64,000 nucleotides of DNA, taken from NCBI GenBank assembly GCA_021780755.1, contig JAJXYF010000005.1, positions 41,031-105,030 of the forward strand, given 5' to 3'. Positions 33,919-41,819 of this stretch are shown here, piece after piece (position 1 is the stretch's first letter; the number at the start of each line of letters is the position of its first letter). A program made the position numbers and the translations under genes. The stretch comes from Deltaproteobacteria bacterium. Lineage in GTDB: Bacteria; Desulfobacterota; Binatia; Binatales; Binataceae. The notes below the pieces were generated by a model. It had not been told where the DNA came from, did no database searches, and saw only the letters and a program-made list of their open reading frames with translations.

Positions 33919-34023
33919 TGCGAGGGGGCGAAGCGGAGCGCGAATTCGCCTCATTGGCGGATAGCAATTTCCGCCAGCCGCCGAAATTGAGCATCCGACG
34001 GAATTTTCAGCGCGAGCGGTGGC

Positions 34024-34488
34024 CTACTGAACCTGGATCGACTTTACATAATCAACGAGCCTGGCAATTTTGTGTTTCACCTCGGCTTCCGTTAATGGGG
34101 CACCGCCTGGGCCGGTGTGGCTGGAGCGCCGATACATAAAGGCATAACCCCAGATCGGCATTTCGCGGGTGCCGTGGCCTTCGGCTGGTTTGCTGCCATC
34201 GATGAAGTCGCGGACCTCCTGCTCCGGGAATACCCCACCGTTGTTCCTGGAAAGTACCGTCAGGTTGGCGGGCTTCTTCTTCAATGCGGGGGCTACCGGT
34301 CCATTTCCAATGCCCTCCTTGCCGTGGCATTGCGCACAATACTGGCGGAAATCCAACTTCCCGGACGTAATCTGACCAGTCGGAGACATCTCTGCGCTAT
34401 CTTGTGCGAGAACTGTCGTCGACAGGGTGATAAAGCTAAACAATAAGAGAACGGGCAAGCTCGATGCCGCGCGAAGTCCCAGCTTCAT
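34024..34488 (-). CDS. Monohaem cytochrome c
   Basis: A 154-residue exported cytochrome. The signal peptide (about 1-29, hydrophobic LPVLLLFSFITLSTTVLA) is followed by CAQCH (Cys51-His55) and the probable axial Met110 in TREMPIWGYAF. 'GKEGIGNGPVAPALKKKPANLT' is the typical loop of alcohol dehydrogenase- or oxidase-associated class I cytochromes. It is the last gene of an operon after DUF1302 and DUF1329, so it may take electrons from a reaction at the envelope (inference). Confidence 0.9.
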   Translation of the reverse strand: MKLGLRAASSLPVLLLFSFITLSTTVLAQDSAEMSPTGQITSGKLDFRQYCAQCHGKEGIGNGPVAPALKKKPANLTVLSRNNGGVFPEQEVRDFIDGSKPAEGHGTREMPIWGYAFMYRRSSHTGPGGAPLTEAEVKHKIARLVDYVKSIQVQ

Positions 34489-34583
34489 TGATTTCCTCCC
34501 GATGGTGGTATTGACCGTTTGGCCTGCCGCGCCTTTGAGGTCACAACGATTCGTACAGTCGCGCGGCTGAGAGCAAGGTTCTC

Positions 34584-35975
34584 CTATCGTCCCAAGCGGC
34601 GAATCGCGTTGAGCGTGCAGAACTCGTAATAGAGTTTCGGATCATCGATGCTATTCAAATAGCCTCCCGTGATCCGAGGGACGATTCCCATGCGCGACAT
34701 TCGTCCGCTTTTCATGTCGTACATGTGCATGTTTAGATAGCTGGCCCAGAAACTGTCGGGCATTCCTTCCGGCCACTGCATGCCGGGTTTCTTGATCGCG
34801 TAATCGTAAAACCATTCGGACTGATGGAAAGGTTTGCCCTCCTGGTCATACATGACAATCAGCGGTGCGACACCGGTGCGCGCATCGAACCAACTGAGCT
34901 TCCTGCTATATGGGCAGTTCGGATAGCCGACCGGCTTCATTTCAACCACATAGCCCTCGGGCACCAGTTCCATGAATGTGCGAAAGTATTTTTTTCCGCT
35001 CTTTCCCCCGACCAGAGGAACCTCCCAATTCGGGTATCCGAAATGACAGTTGCCGTGGGTAGCGGCCAGGAAGGGTCCATGACCAACGATTTTGAAATCG
35101 CCCCAGGTGTAAACCGGATCGCCGGCGCCAGCGGAGTCGCTGGCGAACCAGGCGGCACCGGCCATCGCGGTCTCAAAGCGCGCATCATCCGGAACCGATC
35201 TGATTCGCTTGGTCTGCGGTGAGAACGCGTGCGCAGTCGGTAGTTTGTGCTGATCGTAGGCCCAGATTTCGAGCGACGAGCTACCGCGCATGTCTTCCGG
35301 CGCGGTGAAGAGCTGGCTGTTTATTCGCAACTGAGTCTCGTGGCCCGGCAGATAGGGATGAGGTTCGAGCGTCGTGCGCCCGACCGTCCGATAGCCGACG
35401 AAAATATACTCATACACATAGTCAACATTGTCGTCCGGATTAGTCTCCCACTCCTTGGAGGCGTAGCCCACGCTGTCGTAATACAAAGTGGAAGAGGTAA
35501 GTGCATTCTGCAGGAGCAGTTCCACCGCCGTTTTCGCCTCTGGAAAGGGATTGCCGCCTATCCACGGCTTGCCATCCTTGGTCCAGACATTGCCGTCGGG
35601 GCCGATTTGATGCACTCCCTTATTGCGTACCGTGGCTTCCAGATATGCGGTGGGCAGTAGCTTGGTAACGTCGGTTTGGGTTTCGATCAAGTCGATCGTG
35701 CGCTGGTCGTGTTTGACCTGCCAGTAAGCCACTTCGTCGAGCAGATCTTTCACCAGGTCCACATTGTCCGCGTTGAGGACGTCCCCTGCTTTGAGCTTGC
35801 CCTTGGTGTAGGCTTCGATCGAAAGCAATTCCGGAGGATACGCCGCCGCGCAGTCGCCGTTGCGCCCGATGAGGTCGAACAAGGGCGTCAGCAGTCCCGC
35901 CGCCGCTACACCCTTGGCGAGTTGCCGCATAAAATGTCGCCGGGTCCATCCATCTCCGTACTTAATCACCCGCAT
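34584..35975 (-). CDS. DUF1329 family envelope protein, Tat-exported
   Basis: A 463-residue DUF1329 protein. The N-terminus has a twin-arginine signal, TRRHFMRQL (from residue 11), followed by the hydrophobic stretch GVAAAGLLTPLF. Characteristic segments include 'IGPDGNVWTKDGKPWIGGNPFP', 'YVYEYIFVGYRT' and 'FELVPEGYVVEMKP'-like FMELVPEGYVVE. DUF1329 proteins have a LolA/LolB-like beta fold and occur next to DUF1302 barrels in gene sets for steroid, alkane or aromatic compound use. A role in moving hydrophobic substrates through the envelope is usually proposed but unproven. It lies 90 bp downstream of the DUF1302 gene and upstream of the cytochrome. Confidence 0.9.
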   Translation of the reverse strand: MRVIKYGDGWTRRHFMRQLAKGVAAAGLLTPLFDLIGRNGDCAAAYPPELLSIEAYTKGKLKAGDVLNADNVDLVKDLLDEVAYWQVKHDQRTIDLIETQTDVTKLLPTAYLEATVRNKGVHQIGPDGNVWTKDGKPWIGGNPFPEAKTAVELLLQNALTSSTLYYDSVGYASKEWETNPDDNVDYVYEYIFVGYRTVGRTTLEPHPYLPGHETQLRINSQLFTAPEDMRGSSSLEIWAYDQHKLPTAHAFSPQTKRIRSVPDDARFETAMAGAAWFASDSAGAGDPVYTWGDFKIVGHGPFLAATHGNCHFGYPNWEVPLVGGKSGKKYFRTFMELVPEGYVVEMKPVGYPNCPYSRKLSWFDARTGVAPLIVMYDQEGKPFHQSEWFYDYAIKKPGMQWPEGMPDSFWASYLNMHMYDMKSGRMSRMGIVPRITGGYLNSIDDPKLYYEFCTLNAIRRLGR

Positions 35976-36065
35976 TGCTGGATCCTCTCATTACCTACAT
36001 CGCGGCGCTGCCGGCGATAAGATAGTTCTGCCGATTCGTTCCGTTATACTCACTTACTATTGCGA

Positions 36066-37721
36066 TCAAAACCGGTAGATCGCGGCGAAGACGATTTCGT
36101 CCATGTACCGGGAAGGCCCGAAATACGATTCGTTCGTACCGGTGGCGAAGTTCCAGAACACGCGGTATTCCTGTCCCGATCTGGGCTTATATACGACTGC
36201 CGGTTGTTCAAAGATCGATCCGCCGGCGTTACCTTCAACAGATTGCACCCACACCAGTTGCCAGCGGTTGGAAGCGAGGGGCTGGGTAATTCCAATCACC
36301 GCCAGGTTGAAGTCGTGATGGTTGCCGTAAGCCGGCTGAGCGAGATAGTCGTCGAAGATGTCACTGCGACTACGGTAGTTATATTCGAGGAATACATACG
36401 CGGACGGCGCGCGCTCGGTCCAGCGGACGTCGCGTTCCACGTCAAGCGCGAGGTTGATCTCGCCAACGGTTATCGGCCGATTGACGGTCGGGCTCGCGGG
36501 ATTAAGCGTGTTGGGGCCGGTAAATTGCTTGTCCGGCGTGTAGGTGCCGGAGACTCGCACCTGGGCGCCATTCAATAGCTCGGCACCGGGGAATTTATAG
36601 GGCTGAAGCGTATAGGATAACATCCCGCCGTATATATTGATGCGCGGCATTTCACGAGTAATGAGCGAGTCGCGGTATCCGCCCGCGGGTCCGAAGATTT
36701 GCGCTCCGCGAAAGTTGTCGATCGGAAAAACTCCCGGGTTGGGTGCTCCACCAATCAACGGCGGGCCGACGTATTTGAACCAGCCGACATGTTCCGGAGT
36801 GCTATAGAAATTCATGCTCCAGTCAACGTCGAGCATCTTGCCCTCGAGCACCGCTCCGTAAACCAGTTTGTGCCGGGCGCGGCTGATGCCGTTCTGGTTC
36901 TCGAGGATCGAGTAGGCTGGGCTGGTGCGGTAGGGGCTGCCGGCGGGAAGAAAGGCGTCGGGCTCGAAATCGGGACTTATCCAGGATGAGAACTGGGCGT
37001 TATCCTGGTGTAGCGGAGCCAACAGATTGCTCGCGTCATAGGTCGCGCGCAGCGTCCATTCGGCGATCCGCGCGTCGGAGAACTCGAGCGCCGAGTAGTT
37101 GAACAGACTATGGCGGCGGAAGTCCAGCGAATCGACCTGGTCCAAGGTCTGTATTCCAAGCTCCTCGCCATAAACGATCTGCTGCTTGCCCAGCCTTATC
37201 CATAGTGGTCCCCGCTGCAGGTCGAGATAAGCTTCCGCCGCATCAAGTTCGTATTCATGTTCGGCCACTTGGGCGGCCCATCCGTTACCCGCGTAGCGCT
37301 GACGGAAGCCCTCGGCGTTGATCGCCGGCAAGGCACCGTCAACGTATGGGGCGATGTCGGACCAGAAGCGGCCGTGAACAAAAGCCTCAACGCCGTCCAT
37401 ACCAAGCGCGTCGGCCTGGGCATTGCTCAGCTTCAAACTGATCAGGGAATCAAATCGATAGGCCATCAAGTTCCACGAATTCCCGCTGGTCGCCAAGCCA
37501 CATCCGGGCTGGGAATGATTCGCGCACTTTTTGAAGTTGGAGTTGAAGGAATTGCCCTTGCCCGCGGTGGAAATGGCCCAGTCTGTCTCCGCCACATTTT
37601 GCATACCGACGGTGGTTCCCAGGACCGTGATGCTATCCTGCGCGCGCACGATCGGCGCAGTAATCAAAAGCACCAGAAGCGCCGTAATCGTACCTGCCAG
37701 GAACCTGTAGAACTGAATCAC
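36066..37721 (-). CDS. DUF1302 family outer-membrane barrel protein
   Basis: A 551-residue protein with a signal peptide (FLAGTITALLVLLITAPIVRA) and a beta-rich mature part. 'GPLWIRLGKQQIVYGEELGIQTLDQVDSLDF' (in part), 'HKLVYGAVLEGKMLDVDWSMNFY' (in part) and 'RDVRWTERAPSAYVFLEYNYRS' match the DUF1302 pattern. It ends in aromatic YRF (EIVFAAIYRF), the C-terminal signal for outer-membrane barrels. It is the first gene of the DUF1302-DUF1329-cytochrome c operon. It is transcribed from the promoter/operator at 37931-37975, divergent from a CGNR regulator. Uptake of a hydrophobic compound is the likely role. Confidence 0.9.
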   Translation of the reverse strand: MIQFYRFLAGTITALLVLLITAPIVRAQDSITVLGTTVGMQNVAETDWAISTAGKGNSFNSNFKKCANHSQPGCGLATSGNSWNLMAYRFDSLISLKLSNAQADALGMDGVEAFVHGRFWSDIAPYVDGALPAINAEGFRQRYAGNGWAAQVAEHEYELDAAEAYLDLQRGPLWIRLGKQQIVYGEELGIQTLDQVDSLDFRRHSLFNYSALEFSDARIAEWTLRATYDASNLLAPLHQDNAQFSSWISPDFEPDAFLPAGSPYRTSPAYSILENQNGISRARHKLVYGAVLEGKMLDVDWSMNFYSTPEHVGWFKYVGPPLIGGAPNPGVFPIDNFRGAQIFGPAGGYRDSLITREMPRINIYGGMLSYTLQPYKFPGAELLNGAQVRVSGTYTPDKQFTGPNTLNPASPTVNRPITVGEINLALDVERDVRWTERAPSAYVFLEYNYRSRSDIFDDYLAQPAYGNHHDFNLAVIGITQPLASNRWQLVWVQSVEGNAGGSIFEQPAVVYKPRSGQEYRVFWNFATGTNESYFGPSRYMDEIVFAAIYRF

Positions 37722-37930
37722 TTAATTGCCTCCGCAGTCTCAAAACGCCCGGAAATCCAGAGCCGTGTCGCGATCAGTCAACCGCTGAAACGATCGTCCA
37801 TCAGGTGGAAGTGCGGTCAGACGACTGCGGGGCGCTGCTGCCAGACTTGCCAATCCCCGCCCCAGCGACTGGTTGCCCGACGGAGCAATACCGGACAATC
37901 AGCACTCCGCCGTATGTATTTTTTTGGTGC

Positions 37931-37975
37931 AACTGGACAACCGGTTGTGTAGTGGAACAGAATGGACTTGTCAAG
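37931..37975 (-). promoter_or_regulatory. Promoter with ACAACCGGTTGT operator before DUF1302 operon
   Basis: On the minus strand TTGACA (37974-37969), a 17-bp spacer and TACACA (37951-37946) make a promoter reading toward DUF1302. The perfect 12-bp palindrome ACAACCGGTTGT (37937-37948) overlaps the -10 and start point. The same arrangement occurs at 27641-27685. The CGNR gene starts 18 bp beyond it on the other strand (37994), so the site may control both directions. Confidence 0.72.
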
Positions 37976-37993
37976 ATAATTGCCGGTTAGTAA

Positions 37994-38629
37994 GTGAAAC
38001 TTGTGGCGGCAAAGAATGATGACCAAACCGGTGCGTTGATCGCGGGCCCGCGCCTGGGGCTTTGCCTCGACTTCGCGAACACGCTCGCCGGGCGCGGATC
38101 CCTGCGGGTCGAATCGCTTCACAGCTTCAGCGACATGGCCGGCTGGTGCCGGGCGGGCGATCTCTTATCCCAGGCGGAATCTGAACGGCTGCTGAACTGG
38201 TCGCGGACCAATCCAGTCGAGGCAGTGTCCGCTTTTACCGAAGCAATAGATCTGCGTGAGGCGATCTACGGAATTTTCGGACATCTCGCGTCGGGGCGCG
38301 ATGCTGAGGAAGCGCACCTCAACCGATTGAACCGCGCGCTGAAGGAAGCACCCGCGCGCGGCGCGGTCGCACGTATCGACGCGGGCTTCGGCTGGCGGAT
38401 CGAGCGCGACCAAACTATCGCGCCGAGCCTGCTCGCTCCTGTGGTGTGGTCGGCCGGCGACCTGTTGACCGGAAAGCATCTGGGACGAGTACGCCTGTGC
38501 GCCAACCATCAATGTTTGTGGCTGTTTTATGACGACAGTCTGCGCGGCAAGCGGCGATGGTGCTCAATGCAGGCCTGCGGTAATCGAGCGAAAACGCAAC
38601 GCCATTACCTGCGCCGTAAAGCCCAATAA
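37994..38629 (+). CDS. CGNR zinc-finger (ABATE domain) putative transcription regulator
   Basis: A 211-residue protein starting at GTG 37994. The N-terminal ABATE domain begins 'GLCLDFANTLAGRGS' and includes 'LREAIYGIFGHLASG'. The C-terminal CGNR zinc finger has Cys169, Cys174, Cys190 and Cys195 in RLCANHQCLWLFYD and WCSMQACGNRAK, followed by a basic tail. Proteins of this type are thought to be stress- or ligand-responsive transcription regulators. It diverges from the DUF1302 operon across the palindromic operator, so it is the natural candidate for its regulator (inference from position). Confidence 0.88.
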   Translation: MKLVAAKNDDQTGALIAGPRLGLCLDFANTLAGRGSLRVESLHSFSDMAGWCRAGDLLSQAESERLLNWSRTNPVEAVSAFTEAIDLREAIYGIFGHLASGRDAEEAHLNRLNRALKEAPARGAVARIDAGFGWRIERDQTIAPSLLAPVVWSAGDLLTGKHLGRVRLCANHQCLWLFYDDSLRGKRRWCSMQACGNRAKTQRHYLRRKAQ

Positions 38630-38746
38630 TGCGTTGTCCCGAAGGCGGTGGAGCGGATGTTCGGTCCTGAACCTCTCGGCGTCATCAGGCGCACGTGCTT
38701 CTGGGCGCCGCGGAACCCTGGATTTCCCGATTGTCAGTGAGAACTT

Positions 38747-39106
38747 TGGTGGAGGCGGGGGGAATTGAACCCCCGTCCGAAGATCCTCCGGAAATGGCCA
38801 CTACACGCTTAGTCCGCAAACTTGAGCTCGCCGCGCGACCGCCTACGGACAGGCTGGCGCGCAGCCAGCCGATTGAAATTTCGGGCCACCGTCCAACCGG
38901 TAAACTACGGCGCCCTAGCCCACTAAATGACGCCCCGACCCACTGCCATGGGCGAGCAGTGGCGAGACGCTAGCGGCCCTTAGGCCGCCAGAGCGTAACC
39001 GTTATTATCTGCGGGTAAATTTCGCAGTACTGTTTGTTTTACGGGCCAACAGCACCCCGGCGTGCGACCAAAACCTTCGTGACTCCGTCGAGCCCAGTTC
39101 GCCCCC
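38747..39106 (-). ncRNA. ssrA: tmRNA (trans-translation), one-piece
   Basis: On the minus strand the 5' end reads GGGGGCGAACTGGGCTCGACGG. The 3' end reads GGGTTCAATTCCCC..GCCTCCACCA, and the two pair as a tRNA-like acceptor (GGGGGCG with CGCCUCC, one G-U). The tag reading frame lies at 39012-38980: GCA GAT AAT AAC GGT TAC GCT CTG GCG GCC TAA, giving ADNNGYALAA followed by stop. The pseudoknot segment GACTAAGCGTGTAG near the 3' end matches the conserved E. coli sequence. Length is about 360 nt with CCA encoded. It rescues stalled ribosomes with SmpB. Confidence 0.95.
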
Positions 39107-39316
39107 ATGGTGCGACCTTCGCGCGGCACGATTCGATTAGCGTTCGGTCGAAACGGTTACACCTTTAGTTTAAGTACGAATCGCCCTCGGCGCAATGCGC
39201 GTCGCGCGGCTGGCGCAATCCAGACCAAACCGCCCGGCGATGGCTGGTTACTGCGCGATGGATCGCCTGTGTCGCGAGCGTCGCGCGGATTTGTGCTATA
39301 AAATTCGCCACGTTCG

Positions 39317-41155
39317 ATGAAGATTCTTGGAATTTCCGCCTATTACCATGATAGCGCCGCGGCGCTGGTCGATGACGGCAGGATCGTCGCGGCGGCGCAG
39401 GAAGAGCGCTTCTCGCGCAAAAAGCATGACCCGGGGTTTCCGCGCAATGCGGTCGCGTATTGCCTGCGCGAGGCCGGAGTGCGGTTGGCCGATATCGACA
39501 ACGTGGTCTTCTACGACAAGCCCTGGGTCAAGTTCGAGCGCATGCTCGAGACCTACTTGGGCTTCGCGCCGAAGGGTTTGAAATCGTTTCTGACCTCGAT
39601 GCCGCTGTGGCTCAAGGAAAAGCTTAACCTCAAGTCGCTGCTCGCGCGTGAACTGGCGGCGGTCGGTGGATGCCGCGCCGCCGAATTGCCGCCGCTGCTC
39701 TTCACCGAGCATCACCAGGCGCATGCGGCTTCGGCGTTTTTTCCGAGTCCGTTTGAACGCGCCGCGGTGCTCTGCCTCGATGGAGTGGGCGAATGGGCGA
39801 CCACCTCGCTCTGGCTCGGCGAAGGTAATCGACTCACCGCGCAGTGGGAGATCGACTTTCCCCATTCGCTGGGGCTGCTCTATTCGGCTTTCACCTACTA
39901 CACCGGCTTCAAGGTTAATTCGGGCGAGTACAAGCTCATGGGGTTGGCGCCGTATGGCAAGCCGAAATACGCCGACTTGATTCTGCGCCATTTGATCGAC
40001 CTGAAGGCCGACGGTACCTTTCGGCTCGATAGCGATTACTTCAACTACGCGACCGGACTGACGATGACGAGCGCCAAGTTCCATGAGCTGTTCGGCGCGC
40101 CGCCGCGCGAGCCCGAGTCGCCGCTGACGCAGCGCGAGATGGATCTCGCAAGTTCTATCCAGGTGGTGACGGAGGAGGTTGTGCTGCGGCTGGCGCGGAC
40201 CGCCCGCACGGAACTCGACGCCGAGTATCTGTGCCTGGCCGGCGGCGTCGCGCTCAACTGTGTCGCCAACGGGAAAATCCTCCGCGAAGGGATTTTCCGC
40301 GATATCTGGGTGCAGCCAGCCGCCGGCGACGCCGGTGGCGCGCTGGGCGCGGCGCTGGCCGGATGGCATTTGTACCGCGACGGCGCTCGCGTCGCCACCG
40401 GTGCCGACCAGATGCGCGGGACTTTTCTCGGGCCCTGTTTCGATGACGATGAAATCCGCCTCGATCTCAACGCGGCCGGTGCCGCCTATGAGCATTTCGA
40501 TGATAATGAGTTGTTCGATCGCGTGGCCGAGGCGTTGAGCCACGGCGCGGTGGTCGGATGGTTCGACGGGCGCATGGAGTTCGGACCGCGCGCGCTGGGG
40601 GCGCGCTCGATTATCGGTGACGCGCGCGATACCCGGATGCAGTCCGCGATGAATCTCAAGATCAAGTATCGCGAGTCCTTCAGGCCGTTCGCGCCGTCGG
40701 TGCTGAATGAACGGGTCGCCGACTACTTTGAACTCGACCGGCCAAGTCCCTATATGGCGCTGGTGGCGCCGGTGCGCGAGGAGTTGCGCACGCCGATGAC
40801 CCCCGAACAGGAGCGCTTGTTCGGGATCGATCAGCTCAACGTGCCGCGCTCGACGATTCCGGCGGTGACGCACGTGGATTACTCGGCACGGATTCAGACT
40901 GTGCATCGCGAGACCAACCCGCGCTACCACGAAATGATTCGCCGCTTCGAGGCGCTCACCGGTTGCGGCGTAATCGTCAACACTTCGTTCAATGTTCGCG
41001 GCGAGCCGATCGTATGCACGCCAGCGGACGCCTATCGCTGTTTCATGCGAACCGAGATGGACTACCTGGTGGTCGGAAACTTTCTGCTGGCGAAGAGCTT
41101 TCAACCCCAACGTCCGCGCGACGAATCGTGGCGTCAGCAATTTGAGCTGGATTGA
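39317..41155 (+). CDS. Carbamoyltransferase (NodU/CmcH/TobZ family)
   Basis: A 612-residue protein of full length for the family. The N-terminal Kae1-like domain begins KILGISAYYHDSAAALVDDG and contains FTEHHQAHAASAFFPSPF, the metal/nucleotide-binding His cluster, and 'VLCLDGVGEWATTSLWLG'. 'LCLAGGVALNCVANGKI' and 'QPAAGDAGGALGAAL' line the ATP/carbamoyl-adenylate site. The C-terminal YrdC-like carbamoyl domain (about 400-600) includes 'GRMEFGPRALGARSIIGDAR'. It makes carbamoyl-adenylate from carbamoyl phosphate and ATP and transfers the carbamoyl group to a hydroxyl on a sugar or natural product. The SxtJ-type gene follows with a 1-bp overlap, so the two are translationally coupled. Confidence 0.94.
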   Translation: MKILGISAYYHDSAAALVDDGRIVAAAQEERFSRKKHDPGFPRNAVAYCLREAGVRLADIDNVVFYDKPWVKFERMLETYLGFAPKGLKSFLTSMPLWLKEKLNLKSLLARELAAVGGCRAAELPPLLFTEHHQAHAASAFFPSPFERAAVLCLDGVGEWATTSLWLGEGNRLTAQWEIDFPHSLGLLYSAFTYYTGFKVNSGEYKLMGLAPYGKPKYADLILRHLIDLKADGTFRLDSDYFNYATGLTMTSAKFHELFGAPPREPESPLTQREMDLASSIQVVTEEVVLRLARTARTELDAEYLCLAGGVALNCVANGKILREGIFRDIWVQPAAGDAGGALGAALAGWHLYRDGARVATGADQMRGTFLGPCFDDDEIRLDLNAAGAAYEHFDDNELFDRVAEALSHGAVVGWFDGRMEFGPRALGARSIIGDARDTRMQSAMNLKIKYRESFRPFAPSVLNERVADYFELDRPSPYMALVAPVREELRTPMTPEQERLFGIDQLNVPRSTIPAVTHVDYSARIQTVHRETNPRYHEMIRRFEALTGCGVIVNTSFNVRGEPIVCTPADAYRCFMRTEMDYLVVGNFLLAKSFQPQRPRDESWRQQFELD

Positions 41156-41565
41156 TGCCGGAGCAAGGGGAGGGGGCGAAGGCCAGCGCTAAGGAGCTCC
41201 GGAACTTCGGGCTGTTACTTGGCGCAATGTTTGCCGCGTTCTTCGGGGTCTGGCCGCTGCTGCGTCATCGCGGCAGTCCGCTCTGGCCGTGGATAGTCGC
41301 GGGCGTTCTCTGGTTGTTCGCTTTGATCTGGCCGGTCGCGCTCAGCTACCTTTATCGCGGCTGGACCCGGTTCGGGCTCGCGCTCGGATGGGTGAATACG
41401 CGCGTGATCCTGACGCTGCTGTTCGCCATCTCAATCGTGCCGGTGGGACTCGTAATGCGCCTGTGCGGGCGCGATCGAATGGCGCGCAAGCTCGATTCCG
41501 AGTGCGCTACCTATCGGGTGGCGTCGCGCCAGCGGGCTGATAAAGACATGGAGCATCCGTATTAA
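41155..41565 (+). CDS. SxtJ-family small membrane protein
   Basis: A 136-residue protein from ATG 41155, which shares one base with the carbamoyltransferase stop. There are three hydrophobic segments: 'FGLLLGAMFAAFFGVWPLL', 'WIVAGVLWLFALIWPVALSYLY' and 'ILTLLFAISIVPVGLVMRL' (each in part). The pattern is that of SxtJ proteins, named from the saxitoxin cluster and found beside carbamoyltransferases in many bacteria. The biochemical role is unknown; an inner-membrane partner or anchor for the carbamoyltransferase is plausible. Its own stop overlaps the start of the next small gene by one base (TAATG). Confidence 0.88.
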   Translation: MPEQGEGAKASAKELRNFGLLLGAMFAAFFGVWPLLRHRGSPLWPWIVAGVLWLFALIWPVALSYLYRGWTRFGLALGWVNTRVILTLLFAISIVPVGLVMRLCGRDRMARKLDSECATYRVASRQRADKDMEHPY

Positions 41566-41717
41566 TGTTCGATTTGCTCAAAGACCTCTGGGGATTCGCG
41601 CGCGAGCGCAAGAAGTACTGGCTGGTGCCGCTGATCGGCACTCTGGTGCTGCTTAGTTTGCTGGTGGCACTGGCGCAATTCTCGGCCGTCGCACCGTTCA
41701 TCTACACGCTCTTCTAG
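41565..41717 (+). CDS. DUF5989 family 50-residue membrane protein
   Basis: A 50-residue protein from ATG 41565 to TAG 41715-41717. It starts MFDLLKDLWGFARERKKYW, an amphipathic, basic stretch. One transmembrane helix follows (LVPLIGTLVLLSLLVALAQ), then a short tail SAVAPFIYTLF. This is the DUF5989 pattern, which regularly follows carbamoyltransferase and SxtJ genes. The start overlaps the SxtJ stop by 1 bp, so the three genes are coupled. No function is known. Confidence 0.85.
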   Translation: MFDLLKDLWGFARERKKYWLVPLIGTLVLLSLLVALAQFSAVAPFIYTLF

Positions 41718-41819
41718 GTCGAATTTAATGTCGCGATCATCGAATAACGCGCCGCGCGCAAAACTTCGGCGAGGGCATTGCGGACATGGCATCGGGAGCC
41801 ATCGACGGCTGGTTGCCCG

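Noticed and set aside
39296..41140. 614-codon minus-strand frame opposite the carbamoyltransferase
   Set aside because: A shadow of a clearly conserved gene, low-complexity and Arg-rich, with no start site or domain.
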